The notes: a model not told the origin generated them from the sequence alone. Numbered from the stretch's first letter, positions 1-10,257 are shown. The stretch: 64,000 bases of DNA from Arthrobacter sp. StoSoilB22 (GCF_019977315.1 NZ_AP024652.1:2604001-2668000); one strand, 5' to 3'. Numbers and translations are program-made.

Positions 1-125
1 GCGTTGACCTTCTTCAGCTCCGCCAGGGTGTAGCCCTTGGCTTCGATCCGGGCGAGGATGGTTCCGCCCAGGTTGCGGGCGACGCCGTCGGGCTTGACCA
101 GAACAAGGGTCCGTTCAATGCTCAC
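1..125 (-). CDS. ndk: nucleoside diphosphate kinase, N-terminal part (cut by window edge)
   Basis: Read from a GTG at 125 the frame gives [22 protein letters not shown] followed by [20 protein letters not shown], the typical N-terminus of nucleoside diphosphate kinase, including the conserved 'KPDGV' phosphate-loop region. The enzyme moves the gamma-phosphate of ATP onto NDPs through a phosphohistidine; that histidine lies in the part outside the window. Only 41 codons are present. It is the last visible gene of the ileS-folC-DUF4233-ndk string, 41 bp after the DUF4233 gene on the same strand, so it is probably cotranscribed. The start is GTG; no ATG fits the family start. Confidence 0.9.
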   Translation of the reverse strand, partial: MSIERTLVLVKPDGVARNLGGTILARIEAKGYTLAELKKVN

Positions 126-166
126 AGTTGCTCCAATATGGTTGGTCGGTGGTTTTCCCAGCCAGT

Positions 167-619
167 TTACGGGGTTTGCGGGTCTGCTTGGTCACCATGG
201 GCTGCGTCCCATTCGGCCTGCTCGCGGTCACGTTGTGCCACCTCGCGGTCAATCCGCATTCCAGCCCTGATTCCGTACCACCAGCAGATGGCAAACAGGA
301 TCCCCACAATGAACATAGTGGGTTCGGCGAAGCCCGTCAGGATCAGCACCACCTGCAGCCCCCAGCCGAGGGCGATGCCCCACGGCTTCGAGAGCACGGC
401 ACAGGCCAGAACCAGCACCACCGTCAGTGCTATACCGACACCCAAAATGATGCCCGGATCAACTTCCCCGCGCCTCAAGCCGAAAACCGCCAGAGTACCG
501 AAGAACGCGACGAACGCTTCAAGCAGGAGCACGGTGGAAGCGAACATTACTTTGGTGGACCGGCGCTTCTTGGGCATGCCGGGCCGCCATTCGCGCTGAG
601 CCTTGGTCATTTTCGCCAT
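167..619 (-). CDS. DUF4233 small membrane protein
   Basis: A 150-residue protein with a basic N-terminus ([20 protein letters not shown]), then about four hydrophobic segments: a first helix around residues 25-45, two around 55-95 and one near 100-120. It ends in a charged tail. This matches the DUF4233 family, which is characteristically encoded directly after folC in actinobacteria; its biochemical function is unknown. I chose the ATG at 619, one base past the folC stop. A GTG at 628 is an alternative, with an AAAGG just before it and an 8-bp overlap with folC. Placement between folC and ndk implies one transcript. Confidence 0.85.
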   Translation of the reverse strand: MAKMTKAQREWRPGMPKKRRSTKVMFASTVLLLEAFVAFFGTLAVFGLRRGEVDPGIILGVGIALTVVLVLACAVLSKPWGIALGWGLQVVLILTGFAEPTMFIVGILFAICWWYGIRAGMRIDREVAQRDREQAEWDAAHGDQADPQTP

Positions 620-620
620 G

Positions 621-1982
621 TTAGGCACTTGCCTTTCCGAGCAGGATCCTTGCTTCGGCCACCACGGTGATGGAACCCGTCACCAGGACGCCGCCTGCAA
701 GGTCATCGTTGGATTCAGCGCGTTCCACAGCCCACTCCAGGGCATCGTCCAACTTCTCGGCGATGTGAACGTTGTCCTCGCCGAATCCGAGGTCGACGGC
801 GAGTTCGGCAAGTTCGGCTGCAGGCACGGCGCGGGCCGAGTTGGATTGGGTGAAGCAGAATTCCTCGGCCAGTCCGCCGAGGGACTCCTTGAGGGTCTTG
901 AGGATCTCCTCGGCATCCTTTTCACGCAGAACTCCGACTACAACCACCAGCTTGCTGAAGCTGAAGGCCTCCTGGATTGCTTCGGAGGAGACGCGGATTC
1001 CGTCAGGGTTGTGCGCAGCGTCCACCACGACGGTGGGCGCAGTGCGCACTACTTCGAGCCGGCCGGGTGACGTCACGGTGCCAAAGGCTTCCTTGAGTAC
1101 ATCGGCGTCGAGTTCTTTCTCTCCTCCGCCAAAGAATGCTTCCAAAGCCGCAACGGCTACAGCCGCGTTCTCAGCCTGGTGGGCACCGTGCAGGGGCAGC
1201 AGCAGGTCTTCGTAACGTCCTGCGAGGCCCTGAATAGTCAGGACCTGGCCCCCCACGGCAACGCTGCGGGACTCCACGCCGAATTCAACGCCCTCGAAGC
1301 GGAACGGCACATCCACTTCGCGGGCTTTCTCCAACAGGACCTGCGCAGCGTCCACCGGCTGAGCGGCGCTCACCAGGAAGCCGCCCGGCTTGATGATGCC
1401 GGACTTCTCGTAGGCGATGTCCTCAGTGGTGTCACCCAAGAGATCCGTGTGGTCCAAGGAGATCGGCGTGATCACTGAGACTTGGCCGTCGCCGACGTTC
1501 GTGGCATCGGTGATGCCGCCAAGGCCAACTTCCATGACGGCAACATCAACGGGCTGGTCGGCGAACACCGCGAAGCCCAGGATGGTCAGGCATTCGAAGT
1601 AGGTCAGCCGCGGCTGGTTATCGGCAACAAGTTCGCTATCCACGATTTCCAGGTAAGGACGGATCTCGTCCCAGATACGCACGAAGGTCGCATCCGGCAC
1701 CGGCTCACCGTCAATGCTAATGCGCTCCGTCACTTTGGACAGGTGCGGGCTGGTGTAGCGGCCGGTACTCAGCCCGTGGGCACGAAGTCCGGCTTCGATC
1801 ATGCGGGCCGTGGACGTCTTGCCGTTGGTGCCGGTGATGTGGATGATCGGGTAAGCCTTGTTCGGCTCCCCCAGCACGTCCATGGCACGGAACAAGGGAG
1901 CAAGGCGCGGTTCCATCTTGTTTTCCGGGGCACGGCCCAGGAGTTCTGCATAGACGCTTTCAACCGAGAATTCGTCAGACAT
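621..1982 (-). CDS. folC: bifunctional folylpolyglutamate synthase / dihydrofolate synthase
   Basis: A Mur-ligase-family enzyme of 453 residues that adds glutamate to dihydropteroate and to reduced folates in the cytoplasm, using ATP. The P-loop HITGTNGKTST lies at residues 48-58 and is followed by the folate-binding and omega-loop region (YTSPHLSKVTERISIDGEP). A central 'VMEVGLGGITDATN' motif and a C-terminal 'VVDAAHNPDG' segment are also typical. Length is normal for bacterial FolC. The start codon is 3 bp after the ileS stop, so translation is likely coupled, and the operon probably falls under the T-box in front of ileS. Confidence 0.96.
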   Translation of the reverse strand: MSDEFSVESVYAELLGRAPENKMEPRLAPLFRAMDVLGEPNKAYPIIHITGTNGKTSTARMIEAGLRAHGLSTGRYTSPHLSKVTERISIDGEPVPDATFVRIWDEIRPYLEIVDSELVADNQPRLTYFECLTILGFAVFADQPVDVAVMEVGLGGITDATNVGDGQVSVITPISLDHTDLLGDTTEDIAYEKSGIIKPGGFLVSAAQPVDAAQVLLEKAREVDVPFRFEGVEFGVESRSVAVGGQVLTIQGLAGRYEDLLLPLHGAHQAENAAVAVAALEAFFGGGEKELDADVLKEAFGTVTSPGRLEVVRTAPTVVVDAAHNPDGIRVSSEAIQEAFSFSKLVVVVGVLREKDAEEILKTLKESLGGLAEEFCFTQSNSARAVPAAELAELAVDLGFGEDNVHIAEKLDDALEWAVERAESNDDLAGGVLVTGSITVVAEARILLGKASA

Positions 1983-1985
1983 GGA

Positions 1986-4900
1986 TCAGGCACCTGCCTT
2001 TGCGACCGTGACCTGCGGTTCGTCGACACTGGCCAACAGGACTTCCAGTTCCAACGTCAACGTTTCGGTCTTGACGAGCTCCGAGTTGGCTTCCAAGGCA
2101 TCCACCACGTCCTGCCCGGCCTCCACGGAAGTGCGGATGCGGTCGCTCACGTTGAGCCCGGCATCCTTGCGGGCCTGCTGGATGGCGCGGACCATGTCAC
2201 GAGCCAGCCCCTCGGCTGCAAGTTCAGCAGTGACCTCGGTGTTCAGGACCACGAAGCCGCCGCCGGGCAGCACCGCGACTGCCTTCTTGGCGGCAGCACC
2301 GCCGTCGGCCGCTTCTGCCACCACGGTTTCCAGCGTGTATTCCTGCGGCTCGAGCTCCAGTCCACCAGCCACCACCACCCCAGCATCACTGACGGACCAG
2401 TCACCGGACTTCGAGCCCTTGATGGCCTGCTGCACATTCTTTCCAAGGCGCGGGCCAGCAGCCCGGGCATTCACCACGAGCTTCTGCTCAATCCCGAACT
2501 CCTCCGGTGACGCAGTAGCGGCGTCGAGCAAACGGACCGACCGGAGGTTCAGTTCATCAGCGACGACGGCGGCGAAGCCTTCCAGCGCATCCGCACCGGG
2601 TGCCACCACAGTCAGTTCCTGCAGCGGCAGGCGAACGCGCAGGTTCGCAGCCTTGCGCAAGCTGGAACCGGTGGAACAGATCTGCTGGACCCGATCCATT
2701 GCTTCAACCAGTTCAGGGTTGGACGGGAACAGCGCAGCGTCCGGCCAGTCCGCCAAGTGCACGGAACGGCCACCCGTCAGTCCGCGCCAGATCTCTTCCG
2801 TGACCAAGGGCAGCAAGGAAGCAGAGACACGGCACACCGCTTCAAGAGCTGTGTACAGGGCATCGAAGGCATCAACGTTCTCGTCGAAGAAGCGCTGGCG
2901 GCTGCGGCGGACGTACCAGTTGGTGAGCATGTCCAAGTAGCTGCGCAGCTCATCGCAAGCACCGGAGATGTCGTACGCGTCCAAGCTGGTAGTGATGTTG
3001 CGGACCAAGTCTCCGGTATTGGCCAGGAGGTACTGATCCAGCGTGTCGGCGTAGCCGTCATAGCGGAGCTTGGCTTCGTAGCCGGAACCACCGTTCGCGG
3101 CATTCGTGTACAGCGTGAAGAAGCTGTACACATTCCACAACGGCAGGATGACCTGACGCACGCCGTCGCGGATGCCTTGCTCGGTGACCACCAGATTGCC
3201 GCCGCGGAGGATGGGGCTGGACATGAGGAACCAGCGCATGGCATCGGAACCGTCGCGGTCCAGGACCTCGGACACGTCCGGGTAGTTGCGCAGGCTCTTG
3301 GACATCTTCTGCCCATCGGAGCCCAGCACGATGCCGTGGCTGATCACGTTGCGGAACGCCGGCCTGTCGAACAATGCAGTGGACAGGATGTGGAGCATGT
3401 AGAACCAGCCACGGGTCTGGCCGATGTACTCCACGATGAAGTCCGCGGGGTTGTGGGTGTCGAACCACTCCTCGTTCTGGAACGGGTAGTGGACCTGTCC
3501 GTAGGGCATGGAACCGGAGTCGAACCAGACATCCAACACGTCTTCCACACGGCGCATGGTGGACTTGCCTGTGGGGTCGTCCGGGTTGGGACGCGTCAGC
3601 TCATCGATGAACGGGCGGTGCAGGTCCACCTGTCCTTCGTTGTTGACGGGCAGACGGCCGAAGTCGGCTTCCATCTCGGCCAGCGAACCGTAAACGTCCG
3701 TGCGCGGGTACTCGGGGTCGTCCGACTGCCACACCGGGATGGGCGAACCCCAGTAGCGGTTACGGCTGATGGACCAGTCGCGGGCGTTGTCCAACCACTT
3801 ACCGAACTGGCCGTCCTTGACGTTGCCGGGGATCCAGTTGATCTCCTGGTTCAGCTCGGACATGCGGTCCTTGAACTTGGTGACCTCCACGTACCAGGAG
3901 GACACAGCACGGTAGATCAGCGGGTTCCGGCAGCGCCAGCAGTGCGGGTAGCTGTGCTCGTAGCTGGCCTGGCGGACCAAGCGGCCATCGGCGCGGAGCA
4001 CCTGGGTGATGGGCTTGTTGGCATCGAAAACCTGAAGACCGACGATCGAAGCAAGCTCGCCATTGGCGAACAACGGCAGGAACTTGGCACCCTCGTCCAC
4101 GGACAGGACCACGGGGATCCCTGCGTCTTCACAGACCTTCTGGTCATCCTCGCCATAGGCCGGAGCCTGGTGGACGATGCCCGTACCGTCGGTGGTGGTG
4201 ACGTAATCGGCCACGAGGAAGCGCCAAGCATTCTGCGTGCCGTACTTTTCAGCATCAGCGAAGTCGTTCCAGAGCGGTTCGTACTCCAAGCCCGCCAGCT
4301 CGGCACCCGTGTGGGTGGACACCACAGCGGCAGTTGCGGCATCGGCGTCGTCGTACCCCAAATCCTTGGCGTAGGACCCCAGCAGGTCAGCCGCGAGCAG
4401 GAAGCTGCCCGTGACCGGTGCCTCAGCGGAAGCAGCCTTGACGCCGTTGGGTCCTGCGGGCAGGACAGCGTAAGAGATGTCAGGCCCGACGGCGAGCGCC
4501 AGGTTGGTGGGCAATGTCCAGGGCGTGGTGGTCCATGCGAGCGCCTGCACGCCTTCGAGGGCCTTGGAAAGCTCCGACTCCCCCGCCTTAATGGGGAACG
4601 TCACGGTGACCGTCTGGTCCTGGCGGTTCTTGTAGACGTCGTCGTCCATGCGGAGTTCGTGGTTGGACAGAGGGGTCTCGTCCTTCCAGCAATACGGCAG
4701 TACGCGGTAGCCGTTGTAGGTCAGGCCCTTCTCGTGCAGTTGCTTGAAGGCCCAGAGCACGGACTCCATGTACTCCACGTTGAGGGTCTTGTAGTCGTTC
4801 TCGAAGTCCACCCAACGGGCCTGGCGGGTGACGTAGGCCTTCCACTCGTTGGCGTACTTCATCACGGAGGCGCGGCAGGCGTCGTTGAATTTGTCGATGC

Positions 4901-5282
4901 CCATGGCTTCGATCTGGGTCTTGTCCGTCATGCCCAGCTGCTTCATGGCTTCGAGCTCTGCCGGAAGTCCGTGAGTGTCCCAGCCGAAGCGTCGCTCAAC
5001 CCGCTTGCCGCGCTGGGTCTGGTAGCGGCCTACGAGGTCCTTGGCGTAGCCGGTGAGGAGGTGGCCGTAGTGCGGAAGGCCGTTGGCGAAGGGAGGGCCA
5101 TCGTAGAAGACGAACTCGTTGCTGCCGTCCTTGCCCGCATCGCGTTGGTCGATGCTGGCCTGGAAGGTGCCGTCTTCGTCCCAGTATTTGAGGATGCGCT
5201 CTTCGATTTCCGGGAATTTCACGGAAGCGGACACGCCGTGCGTGCCGGGCGAAGACGCTGAGGCCTTGGGGTAGTGGGTCAT
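1986..5282 (-). CDS. ileS: isoleucyl-tRNA synthetase (type-2 like)
   Basis: A class I aminoacyl-tRNA synthetase of 1098 residues that charges tRNA-Ile. The HIGH signature appears as HYGH (residues 71-74, in '[14 protein letters not shown]') and the KMSKS loop is at about 659-663 (QKMSKSLRN). The '[18 protein letters not shown]' stretch and the large C-terminal region resemble the eukaryote-like IleRS2 group also found in mycobacteria, a group known for low mupirocin sensitivity (family knowledge, not shown here). The start at 5282 ([10 protein letters not shown]) is chosen because an AGGA lies just upstream inside a sequestering hairpin and upstream codons fall in the T-box leader. First gene of the ileS-folC-DUF4233-ndk operon. 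Confidence 0.97.
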   Translation of the reverse strand: MTHYPKASASSPGTHGVSASVKFPEIEERILKYWDEDGTFQASIDQRDAGKDGSNEFVFYDGPPFANGLPHYGHLLTGYAKDLVGRYQTQRGKRVERRFGWDTHGLPAELEAMKQLGMTDKTQIEAMGIDKFNDACRASVMKYANEWKAYVTRQARWVDFENDYKTLNVEYMESVLWAFKQLHEKGLTYNGYRVLPYCWKDETPLSNHELRMDDDVYKNRQDQTVTVTFPIKAGESELSKALEGVQALAWTTTPWTLPTNLALAVGPDISYAVLPAGPNGVKAASAEAPVTGSFLLAADLLGSYAKDLGYDDADAATAAVVSTHTGAELAGLEYEPLWNDFADAEKYGTQNAWRFLVADYVTTTDGTGIVHQAPAYGEDDQKVCEDAGIPVVLSVDEGAKFLPLFANGELASIVGLQVFDANKPITQVLRADGRLVRQASYEHSYPHCWRCRNPLIYRAVSSWYVEVTKFKDRMSELNQEINWIPGNVKDGQFGKWLDNARDWSISRNRYWGSPIPVWQSDDPEYPRTDVYGSLAEMEADFGRLPVNNEGQVDLHRPFIDELTRPNPDDPTGKSTMRRVEDVLDVWFDSGSMPYGQVHYPFQNEEWFDTHNPADFIVEYIGQTRGWFYMLHILSTALFDRPAFRNVISHGIVLGSDGQKMSKSLRNYPDVSEVLDRDGSDAMRWFLMSSPILRGGNLVVTEQGIRDGVRQVILPLWNVYSFFTLYTNAANGGSGYEAKLRYDGYADTLDQYLLANTGDLVRNITTSLDAYDISGACDELRSYLDMLTNWYVRRSRQRFFDENVDAFDALYTALEAVCRVSASLLPLVTEEIWRGLTGGRSVHLADWPDAALFPSNPELVEAMDRVQQICSTGSSLRKAANLRVRLPLQELTVVAPGADALEGFAAVVADELNLRSVRLLDAATASPEEFGIEQKLVVNARAAGPRLGKNVQQAIKGSKSGDWSVSDAGVVVAGGLELEPQEYTLETVVAEAADGGAAAKKAVAVLPGGGFVVLNTEVTAELAAEGLARDMVRAIQQARKDAGLNVSDRIRTSVEAGQDVVDALEANSELVKTETLTLELEVLLASVDEPQVTVAKAGA

Positions 5283-5525
5283 CTCATATCCTGTGATAGC
5301 TGGTTGACTGTCAGGATGCGAGGACGGCGTCTGTGCTGCCTGTCGGCTGCGCAGGTACCGCGGTACCACCTCACTTACCGGAAAGAATTTTCCGGCCTCT
5401 CATTACTGCTGTGACGGGCTTACCCGCCCGGTTCTACTGGGCGCATTCCACCGTGTTGATGGTCAGTGCTGTTCTTCCGGAAGCTCACCGGTGATGGCCG
5501 GGTCAAAGCTGGTCCTTCAAGTCTA
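5283..5525 (-). promoter_or_regulatory. T-box leader of ileS (isoleucine tRNA-sensing, translational type)
   Basis: On the minus strand the leader carries the T-box core GGTGGTACCGCGG (5358-5370), whose bulge pairs with the NCCA end of uncharged tRNA. Upstream is a Stem I sequence in which the specifier triplet ATC, an isoleucine codon, sits at 5493-5495 in the context CGGCCATCACCGGTGAG, followed by the conserved CTTCCGGAAGAAC. The arrangement matches actinobacterial ileS T-boxes, which control translation initiation rather than termination. In line with this there is no terminator after the core; instead a Shine-Dalgarno-masking hairpin lies next to the start codon. The 5' boundary is approximate. 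Confidence 0.92.
5288..5317 (-). promoter_or_regulatory. Shine-Dalgarno sequestering hairpin of the ileS T-box
   Basis: In the mRNA sense, ATCCTG (5317-5312) can pair with CAGGAT (5293-5288), a 6-bp stem with an 18-nt loop that hides the AGGA located about 7 bases before the ileS ATG. This is the expected 'off' element of a translational T-box; tRNA binding to the T-box core would favour the open state. Seen as sequence complementarity only; structure is inferred. Confidence 0.6.
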
Positions 5526-5607
5526 GCGTCAGTGGGGCAACTGCTCTACCCGAGGTTCATCCCGTAGAGGGAGTGCGGTACGTGTGGCGGTGCATAGACT
5601 CGAGGCC

Positions 5608-6672
5608 ATGACGCACCCATCCCCCGCCCCTCCAGCAACCAGACCGGCTCGACGCCAGCCTTCGGTGGCATGGTCCGTGCTGGCTCTGCTGATGGTGATG
5701 CCGGTGGCGGGGGTATCAATGTTCCGGGCAATCCCTGTGGAATGGCCCCTCATCGTGGTGCAATTACTGTCCTTCACACCTTGGATGGTGCTTCCGGCAG
5801 CGTTTGCCGTGGCGCTTGCTGTGGTGGGGCGCAGGCTTTGGGTCATCTTCACGACGACGGCGCTGTTGGCAGTCCAGCTGTTGTGGCTGTTCCCATTGGA
5901 CGCTGGAAAGCCGGAAGCATTACCTGCAGGGACTGCATCCGTCCCGGTGGAAGTGATGAGCCTGAACTCTGAATACGGGGAAGCGGATGCCGCGAGCATC
6001 GTGCGGCTTGTCCGTGAGAACGGCATTCAACTGCTGGCTATCCAGGAACACACTCAGGGACTTGAGGACCGCCTGCAGTCCGAGGGCTTGGATCAACTGC
6101 TGTCCAACCGGCTCAGTGAGCCCAGTGAGGACGCCTCCGGTGGGGCCGTGTATTCGGTGTTTCCACTCGAGGCCATGGGACTTTTGCCTGATACCCCGTT
6201 CCGGATGGACGTCACGCGGGTACTGGTCACGGATGCGGGGGCCGGTACAACGGCCACCTTGAACCTCACCAATGTCCACGCCCTTCCGCCCGTTGATGAG
6301 CGAATCGGTCAGTGGCGAAGCGACTTGGACAAAGTGGCCCGCCAAGCATCCCGCCCAGGACGTCACCTGCTGATGGGCGACTACAACGCCACGTACGATC
6401 ACTCCGAGTTCCGGGCCATGCTGGATACTGCACTGGGTCGGCAAGGAACCCTGGCAGGTCAACAGGGAGGCACGAAGCTAGTTGACGTCGGAACAGCCTC
6501 CGGGGGACGGCTTTCTCCCACATGGCCCATGGAAGGGTTACCGCTTCCGGGCATCGTGATCGACCATATGGTCACCTCGCCCGGAATCAGCAGCAGCGAC
6601 TACTCCGTCCACCAGGTTCCCGGGAGCGATCACGCAGCCATCATGGCCCGGCTGATCATTCCGGCCGATTAG
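5608..6672 (+). CDS. membrane-anchored endonuclease/exonuclease/phosphatase (EEP) family protein
   Basis: A protein of 354 residues. Three hydrophobic helices occupy roughly residues 17-95, followed by a catalytic EEP-fold domain carrying 'VMSLNSEYGEAD', 'LMGDYNATYDHSEF' and 'GSDHAAIMARL', the Asn/Asp/His set used by metal-dependent phosphoesterases. The catalytic domain should sit outside or at the membrane surface. Substrate unknown; families with this layout include nucleases and lipid phosphodiesterases. The ATG at 5608 is preceded by TAGACT (5595-5600) at 7 nt, which suggests a leaderless transcript. Convergent with the downstream SDR gene. Confidence 0.85.
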   Translation: MTHPSPAPPATRPARRQPSVAWSVLALLMVMPVAGVSMFRAIPVEWPLIVVQLLSFTPWMVLPAAFAVALAVVGRRLWVIFTTTALLAVQLLWLFPLDAGKPEALPAGTASVPVEVMSLNSEYGEADAASIVRLVRENGIQLLAIQEHTQGLEDRLQSEGLDQLLSNRLSEPSEDASGGAVYSVFPLEAMGLLPDTPFRMDVTRVLVTDAGAGTTATLNLTNVHALPPVDERIGQWRSDLDKVARQASRPGRHLLMGDYNATYDHSEFRAMLDTALGRQGTLAGQQGGTKLVDVGTASGGRLSPTWPMEGLPLPGIVIDHMVTSPGISSSDYSVHQVPGSDHAAIMARLIIPAD

Positions 6673-6678
6673 CTCGTC

Positions 6679-6726
6679 GCCAAGCCGCTAAACCGTCGTG
6701 GGCCAGCGACGTCACAGCGGCTTGGC
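6679..6726. terminator. bidirectional hairpin between convergent genes
   Basis: A perfect 11-bp inverted repeat (GCCAAGCCGCT 6679-6689 with its complement 6716-6726) with a further CGTCG/CGACG inner stem lies between the stop codons of the EEP gene and the SDR gene. No long T-run; likely a shared terminator. Confidence 0.6.
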
Positions 6727-6733
6727 AACGTCT

Positions 6734-7525
6734 TTAGCCTTCTTTGCGGACCAGCTTATGGTTGGCGGCCTGCGCCACCGGGCGGACCACGATCTGGTCG
6801 AGGTTGATGTGGTGAGGAAGTGAGACGGCGTAGTTGACCACATCTGCCACGTCATCAGCGGTCAGGGGCTTCTCGACCCCGGCGTAGACCTTGGCCGCTG
6901 CGTCTTTGTCGCCGAGGCGGTTCAGCGCGAACTCTTCGGTCTGTACCAGCCCTGGAGCCACCTCGATGACCCGGACGTTGTTGCCCACCTCTTCAAGGCG
7001 CAGGGCGTTGGTCATGGCGTGCTGGGCGAACTTGGCGGCGTTGTAGCCCGCGCCGCCCTCGTAGGCGGACAGCCCTGCGGTGGATGTGAGGTTCAGGACG
7101 GTTCCTTCGCCGTGTTCCCGCAGCATGGGCAGGAAGGCGCGGGTGATCTTCATGGTGCCCAGGACATTGACCTGATACATCCAATCCCAATCTTCGGTGT
7201 CAGCGTTGGCGATGGTGTCAGCGCCGCGTGCGCCGCCGGCGATGTTGATGAGGGTGTCAGCACCTCCGGCCTCGGTGACGGCCGCGAGCAAGGCGGCGAC
7301 GTCGTCGTCGTTGGTGATGTCGGCGGGAAACGGCACGGCGCCAGTGCCCGCGCTCAAGGCGTCGAGCCTGTCCGCCCGGCGCGCCACGGCGAAGACCTTC
7401 CATCCGGCGGATACGAGCGCCTTCACTGTGGCCTCGCCAATGCCGGTGCTGGCACCGGTGACCACCGCCGTCTTGTTGTTCCTTGGGTTCTGTCCGGAAG
7501 GCGTGCTGTGCGCTGGCAAAGTCAT
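6734..7525 (-). CDS. SDR family oxidoreductase
   Basis: A classical short-chain dehydrogenase of 263 residues. The nucleotide-binding motif [10 protein letters not shown] is at about residues 23-32, 'NIAGG' replaces the usual NNAG, the catalytic serine lies in 'NLTSTAG' and the active-site YxxxK is 'YNAAK'. It probably reduces or oxidises a carbonyl or hydroxyl with NADP(H), since an Arg pair (ARRADRL) follows beta-2. The substrate cannot be told from sequence. The ATG at 7525 is preceded on its strand by TAAGGT and a 6-nt gap, a leaderless layout. Divergent from valS. Confidence 0.9.
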   Translation of the reverse strand: MTLPAHSTPSGQNPRNNKTAVVTGASTGIGEATVKALVSAGWKVFAVARRADRLDALSAGTGAVPFPADITNDDDVAALLAAVTEAGGADTLINIAGGARGADTIANADTEDWDWMYQVNVLGTMKITRAFLPMLREHGEGTVLNLTSTAGLSAYEGGAGYNAAKFAQHAMTNALRLEEVGNNVRVIEVAPGLVQTEEFALNRLGDKDAAAKVYAGVEKPLTADDVADVVNYAVSLPHHINLDQIVVRPVAQAANHKLVRKEG

Positions 7526-7598
7526 GGAACAACCTTATCCGGGGCGTGGGCTCCATTGACGGGCGGGCTGTAACGCCAGGCCATGAAACAATTGACCC

Positions 7599-10220
7599 AT
7601 GGCTGAATCAACGCAGGGTACAGACACGCCCGCCACCGCCCCCATCAACGTTCCCGACAAGCCGGCCCTTGAAGGCCTTGAGGCTGCCTTGACGCAGCGC
7701 TGGCTCGAAGAAGGAACCTACAAGTTCAACCCGGACACCACCCGGGAGCAGGTCTACTCGATCGACACTCCCCCGCCCACGGCGTCCGGCTCGCTCCACG
7801 TGGGCCACATGTTCTCCTTCACCCAGACTGACGTCCAGGCCCGCTACATGCGCATGACCGGCAAGAACGTCTTCTACCCCATGGGCTGGGACGACAACGG
7901 ACTGCCCACCGAGCGCCGCGTCCAGAACTACTACGGTGTGCGTTGCGATCCCGCCATCCCCTACAAGGCCGATTACACGCCCCCGGCACAACCGGCCAAG
8001 AACCAACGCGATTTCGACATCGTATCGCGCCAGAACTTCATCGAACTGTGCGAGGAACTCGCCGTTGAGGACGAGAAAGTCTTCGAGAACCTGTTCCAGA
8101 CCCTCGGCCTTTCGGTGGACTGGGATCTGACGTACCGCACCATTGACGACACCTCCCGTGCCGTGTCCCAGCGCGCCTTCCTTGCCAACCTGTCCGCCGG
8201 TGACGCCTACATGGCCGAAGCCCCCACACTGTGGGACGTGACATTCCGCACCGCGGTGGCACAGGCCGAACTTGAGGACCGCGAAGTTGCCGGCGCCTAC
8301 TACCGCTACCCGTTCTTCACCGAAGACGGCGAAAAGATCTTCATCGAAACCACGCGCCCGGAACTACTCGCGGCGTGCGCGGCTCTGGTGGCAAACCCCG
8401 ACGACGAGCGGTACCAGCCGCTGTTCGGCAAGACCGTCACGTCCCCCCTGTTCGATGTGGAGCTCGAGGTCAAGGCCCACCCCCTCGCCAAGGCGGACAA
8501 GGGCTCGGGTATCGCCATGGTTTGTACCTTCGGTGACCTGACCGACGTCACCTGGTGGCGTGAACTTCAGCTGCCTACCCGCGCCATCATGGGCCGCGAC
8601 GGCCGCATCATTGCCGAAGCCCCGGAGTGGATCACCACCGAGGCCGGCAAGGAAGCTTACGCCGCGATCGCCGGCAAGACTGCCTTCTCCGCCAAGGAAG
8701 CCGTGGTTGAACTGCTCAAGGCAGCGGACCTGCTTGATGGCGAACCCAAGAAGATCACCCACCCGGTGAACTTCTTCGAAAAGGGCGACAAGCCCCTGGA
8801 AGTTGTGACCTCCCGGCAGTGGTACATCCGCAACGGTGGGCGCGACGAAGAACGCCGCGAACGCCTGATCGGCCGGGGTCAGGAAATCACCTTCCACCCC
8901 GCGTTCATGCGCTCACGCTATGAGAACTGGATCGCCGGCCTGAACGGCGACTGGCTCGTATCCCGCCAGCGCTTCTTCGGTGTGCCCATTCCCGTCTGGT
9001 ATCCCTTGGATGCCCAGGGAAACCCAGACTACGACAACCCCATCCTGCCTTCGGACCAGATGCTCCCCGTGGACCCTGCCGCTGATGCCGCACCTGGTTT
9101 TGAGGAATCACAGCGCGATCAGCCCAACGGCTTCACCGGCGACGCCGACGTGCTGGATACCTGGGCAACGTCCTCCCTGACCCCGCAGATTGTGGGTGGC
9201 TGGAGCCGCGACGAGGACCTGTTCTCCAAGGTCTACCCCTTCGACCTCCGTCCGCAGGGACACGACATCATCCGCACCTGGCTGTTCTCCTCTGCCGTTC
9301 GCGCGGATGCCCTGCAGAAGAGCGCCCCGTGGAAGCACGCGGCCATCTCCGGCTGGATCCTTGACCCGGACCGGAAGAAAATGTCCAAGTCCAAGGGCAA
9401 CGTGGTGGTGCCCACGGATGTGCTGAACGAGTACGGTTCGGATGCCGTGCGCTACTGGGCAGCTTCGGCCAAGCTTGGTGCGGACACGGCCTACGAAATC
9501 GCCCAAATGAAGATCGGCCGCCGCCTGGCCATCAAGCTGTTGAACGCTTCGAAGTTCGTACTGAACCTCGGTGCTACTGAGAACTCGGTGGTGTCCAGCG
9601 ACCTCTCCGTGCTGACCAACCCGTTGGACCGTGCGCTGCTCGCTCAACTGTCCGACGTCGTTGCCCAATCCACCAAGGCATTCGAGAACTACGACTACTC
9701 CCGTGCACTCCAGATCACCGAGTCCTTCTTCTGGCAGTTCACGGACGACTACGTGGAGCTCATCAAGGACCGTGCCTACGGTGCCGCTGGCGAAACCGAG
9801 CAGGCATCCGTCCTGGCCGCCTTGGCCACAACGCTTGACTCCCTGCTGCGCCTGTTCGCACCGTTCCTGCCCTTCGCCACCGAAGAGGTCTGGGGCTGGT
9901 GGCGCACCGGATCAGTTCACCGCGCACAGTGGCCGGCAGCCTTGGAGATCACCGATGGTGACACCACCATGCTCGGCACCGTGGGCGTAGCACTCAGCGG
10001 TATCCGCAAGGCAAAGTCCGAGGCCAAGGTCAAGCAGCGCACCGAGGTGCTTTCGGCATCCATTACCGCTTCGGAAGTGCTGGTAGCCCAGTTGAAGGCC
10101 GGCCTGAGTGACTTGAAGGCAGCCGCGAACGCACAGGAGATCACTCTTCAGTCCGGCGAAGGCGACCTGAAAGTCAGCGATGTTGTCCTGGCACCTGTCG
10201 AGGAGCAGCCCGCGTCGTAG
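7599..10220 (+). CDS. valS: valyl-tRNA synthetase
   Basis: A class I synthetase of 873 residues. HVGH lies at residues 67-70 ('TASGSLHVGHMFSF') and KMSKSKGN starts at about residue 594. The 'GWDDNGLPTERRVQNYYGV' segment is typical of ValRS of the archaea-like branch found in many actinobacteria. An editing domain sits between, and a shortened C-terminal helical region (residues about 790-860) replaces the long coiled coil of E. coli ValRS. It charges tRNA-Val in the cytoplasm. Monocistronic by appearance: divergent neighbour upstream and a clear terminator at 10258-10301. Confidence 0.97.
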   Translation: MAESTQGTDTPATAPINVPDKPALEGLEAALTQRWLEEGTYKFNPDTTREQVYSIDTPPPTASGSLHVGHMFSFTQTDVQARYMRMTGKNVFYPMGWDDNGLPTERRVQNYYGVRCDPAIPYKADYTPPAQPAKNQRDFDIVSRQNFIELCEELAVEDEKVFENLFQTLGLSVDWDLTYRTIDDTSRAVSQRAFLANLSAGDAYMAEAPTLWDVTFRTAVAQAELEDREVAGAYYRYPFFTEDGEKIFIETTRPELLAACAALVANPDDERYQPLFGKTVTSPLFDVELEVKAHPLAKADKGSGIAMVCTFGDLTDVTWWRELQLPTRAIMGRDGRIIAEAPEWITTEAGKEAYAAIAGKTAFSAKEAVVELLKAADLLDGEPKKITHPVNFFEKGDKPLEVVTSRQWYIRNGGRDEERRERLIGRGQEITFHPAFMRSRYENWIAGLNGDWLVSRQRFFGVPIPVWYPLDAQGNPDYDNPILPSDQMLPVDPAADAAPGFEESQRDQPNGFTGDADVLDTWATSSLTPQIVGGWSRDEDLFSKVYPFDLRPQGHDIIRTWLFSSAVRADALQKSAPWKHAAISGWILDPDRKKMSKSKGNVVVPTDVLNEYGSDAVRYWAASAKLGADTAYEIAQMKIGRRLAIKLLNASKFVLNLGATENSVVSSDLSVLTNPLDRALLAQLSDVVAQSTKAFENYDYSRALQITESFFWQFTDDYVELIKDRAYGAAGETEQASVLAALATTLDSLLRLFAPFLPFATEEVWGWWRTGSVHRAQWPAALEITDGDTTMLGTVGVALSGIRKAKSEAKVKQRTEVLSASITASEVLVAQLKAGLSDLKAAANAQEITLQSGEGDLKVSDVVLAPVEEQPAS

Positions 10221-10257
10221 CCAGCGTCGGTCCCATCCAGGGATTTCGGGCAAAGGG

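Noticed and set aside
2757..5261. 834-codon open frame on the plus strand opposite ileS
   Set aside because: It is antisense to a certain gene, has no family-like sequence and arises from the high GC3 of ileS.
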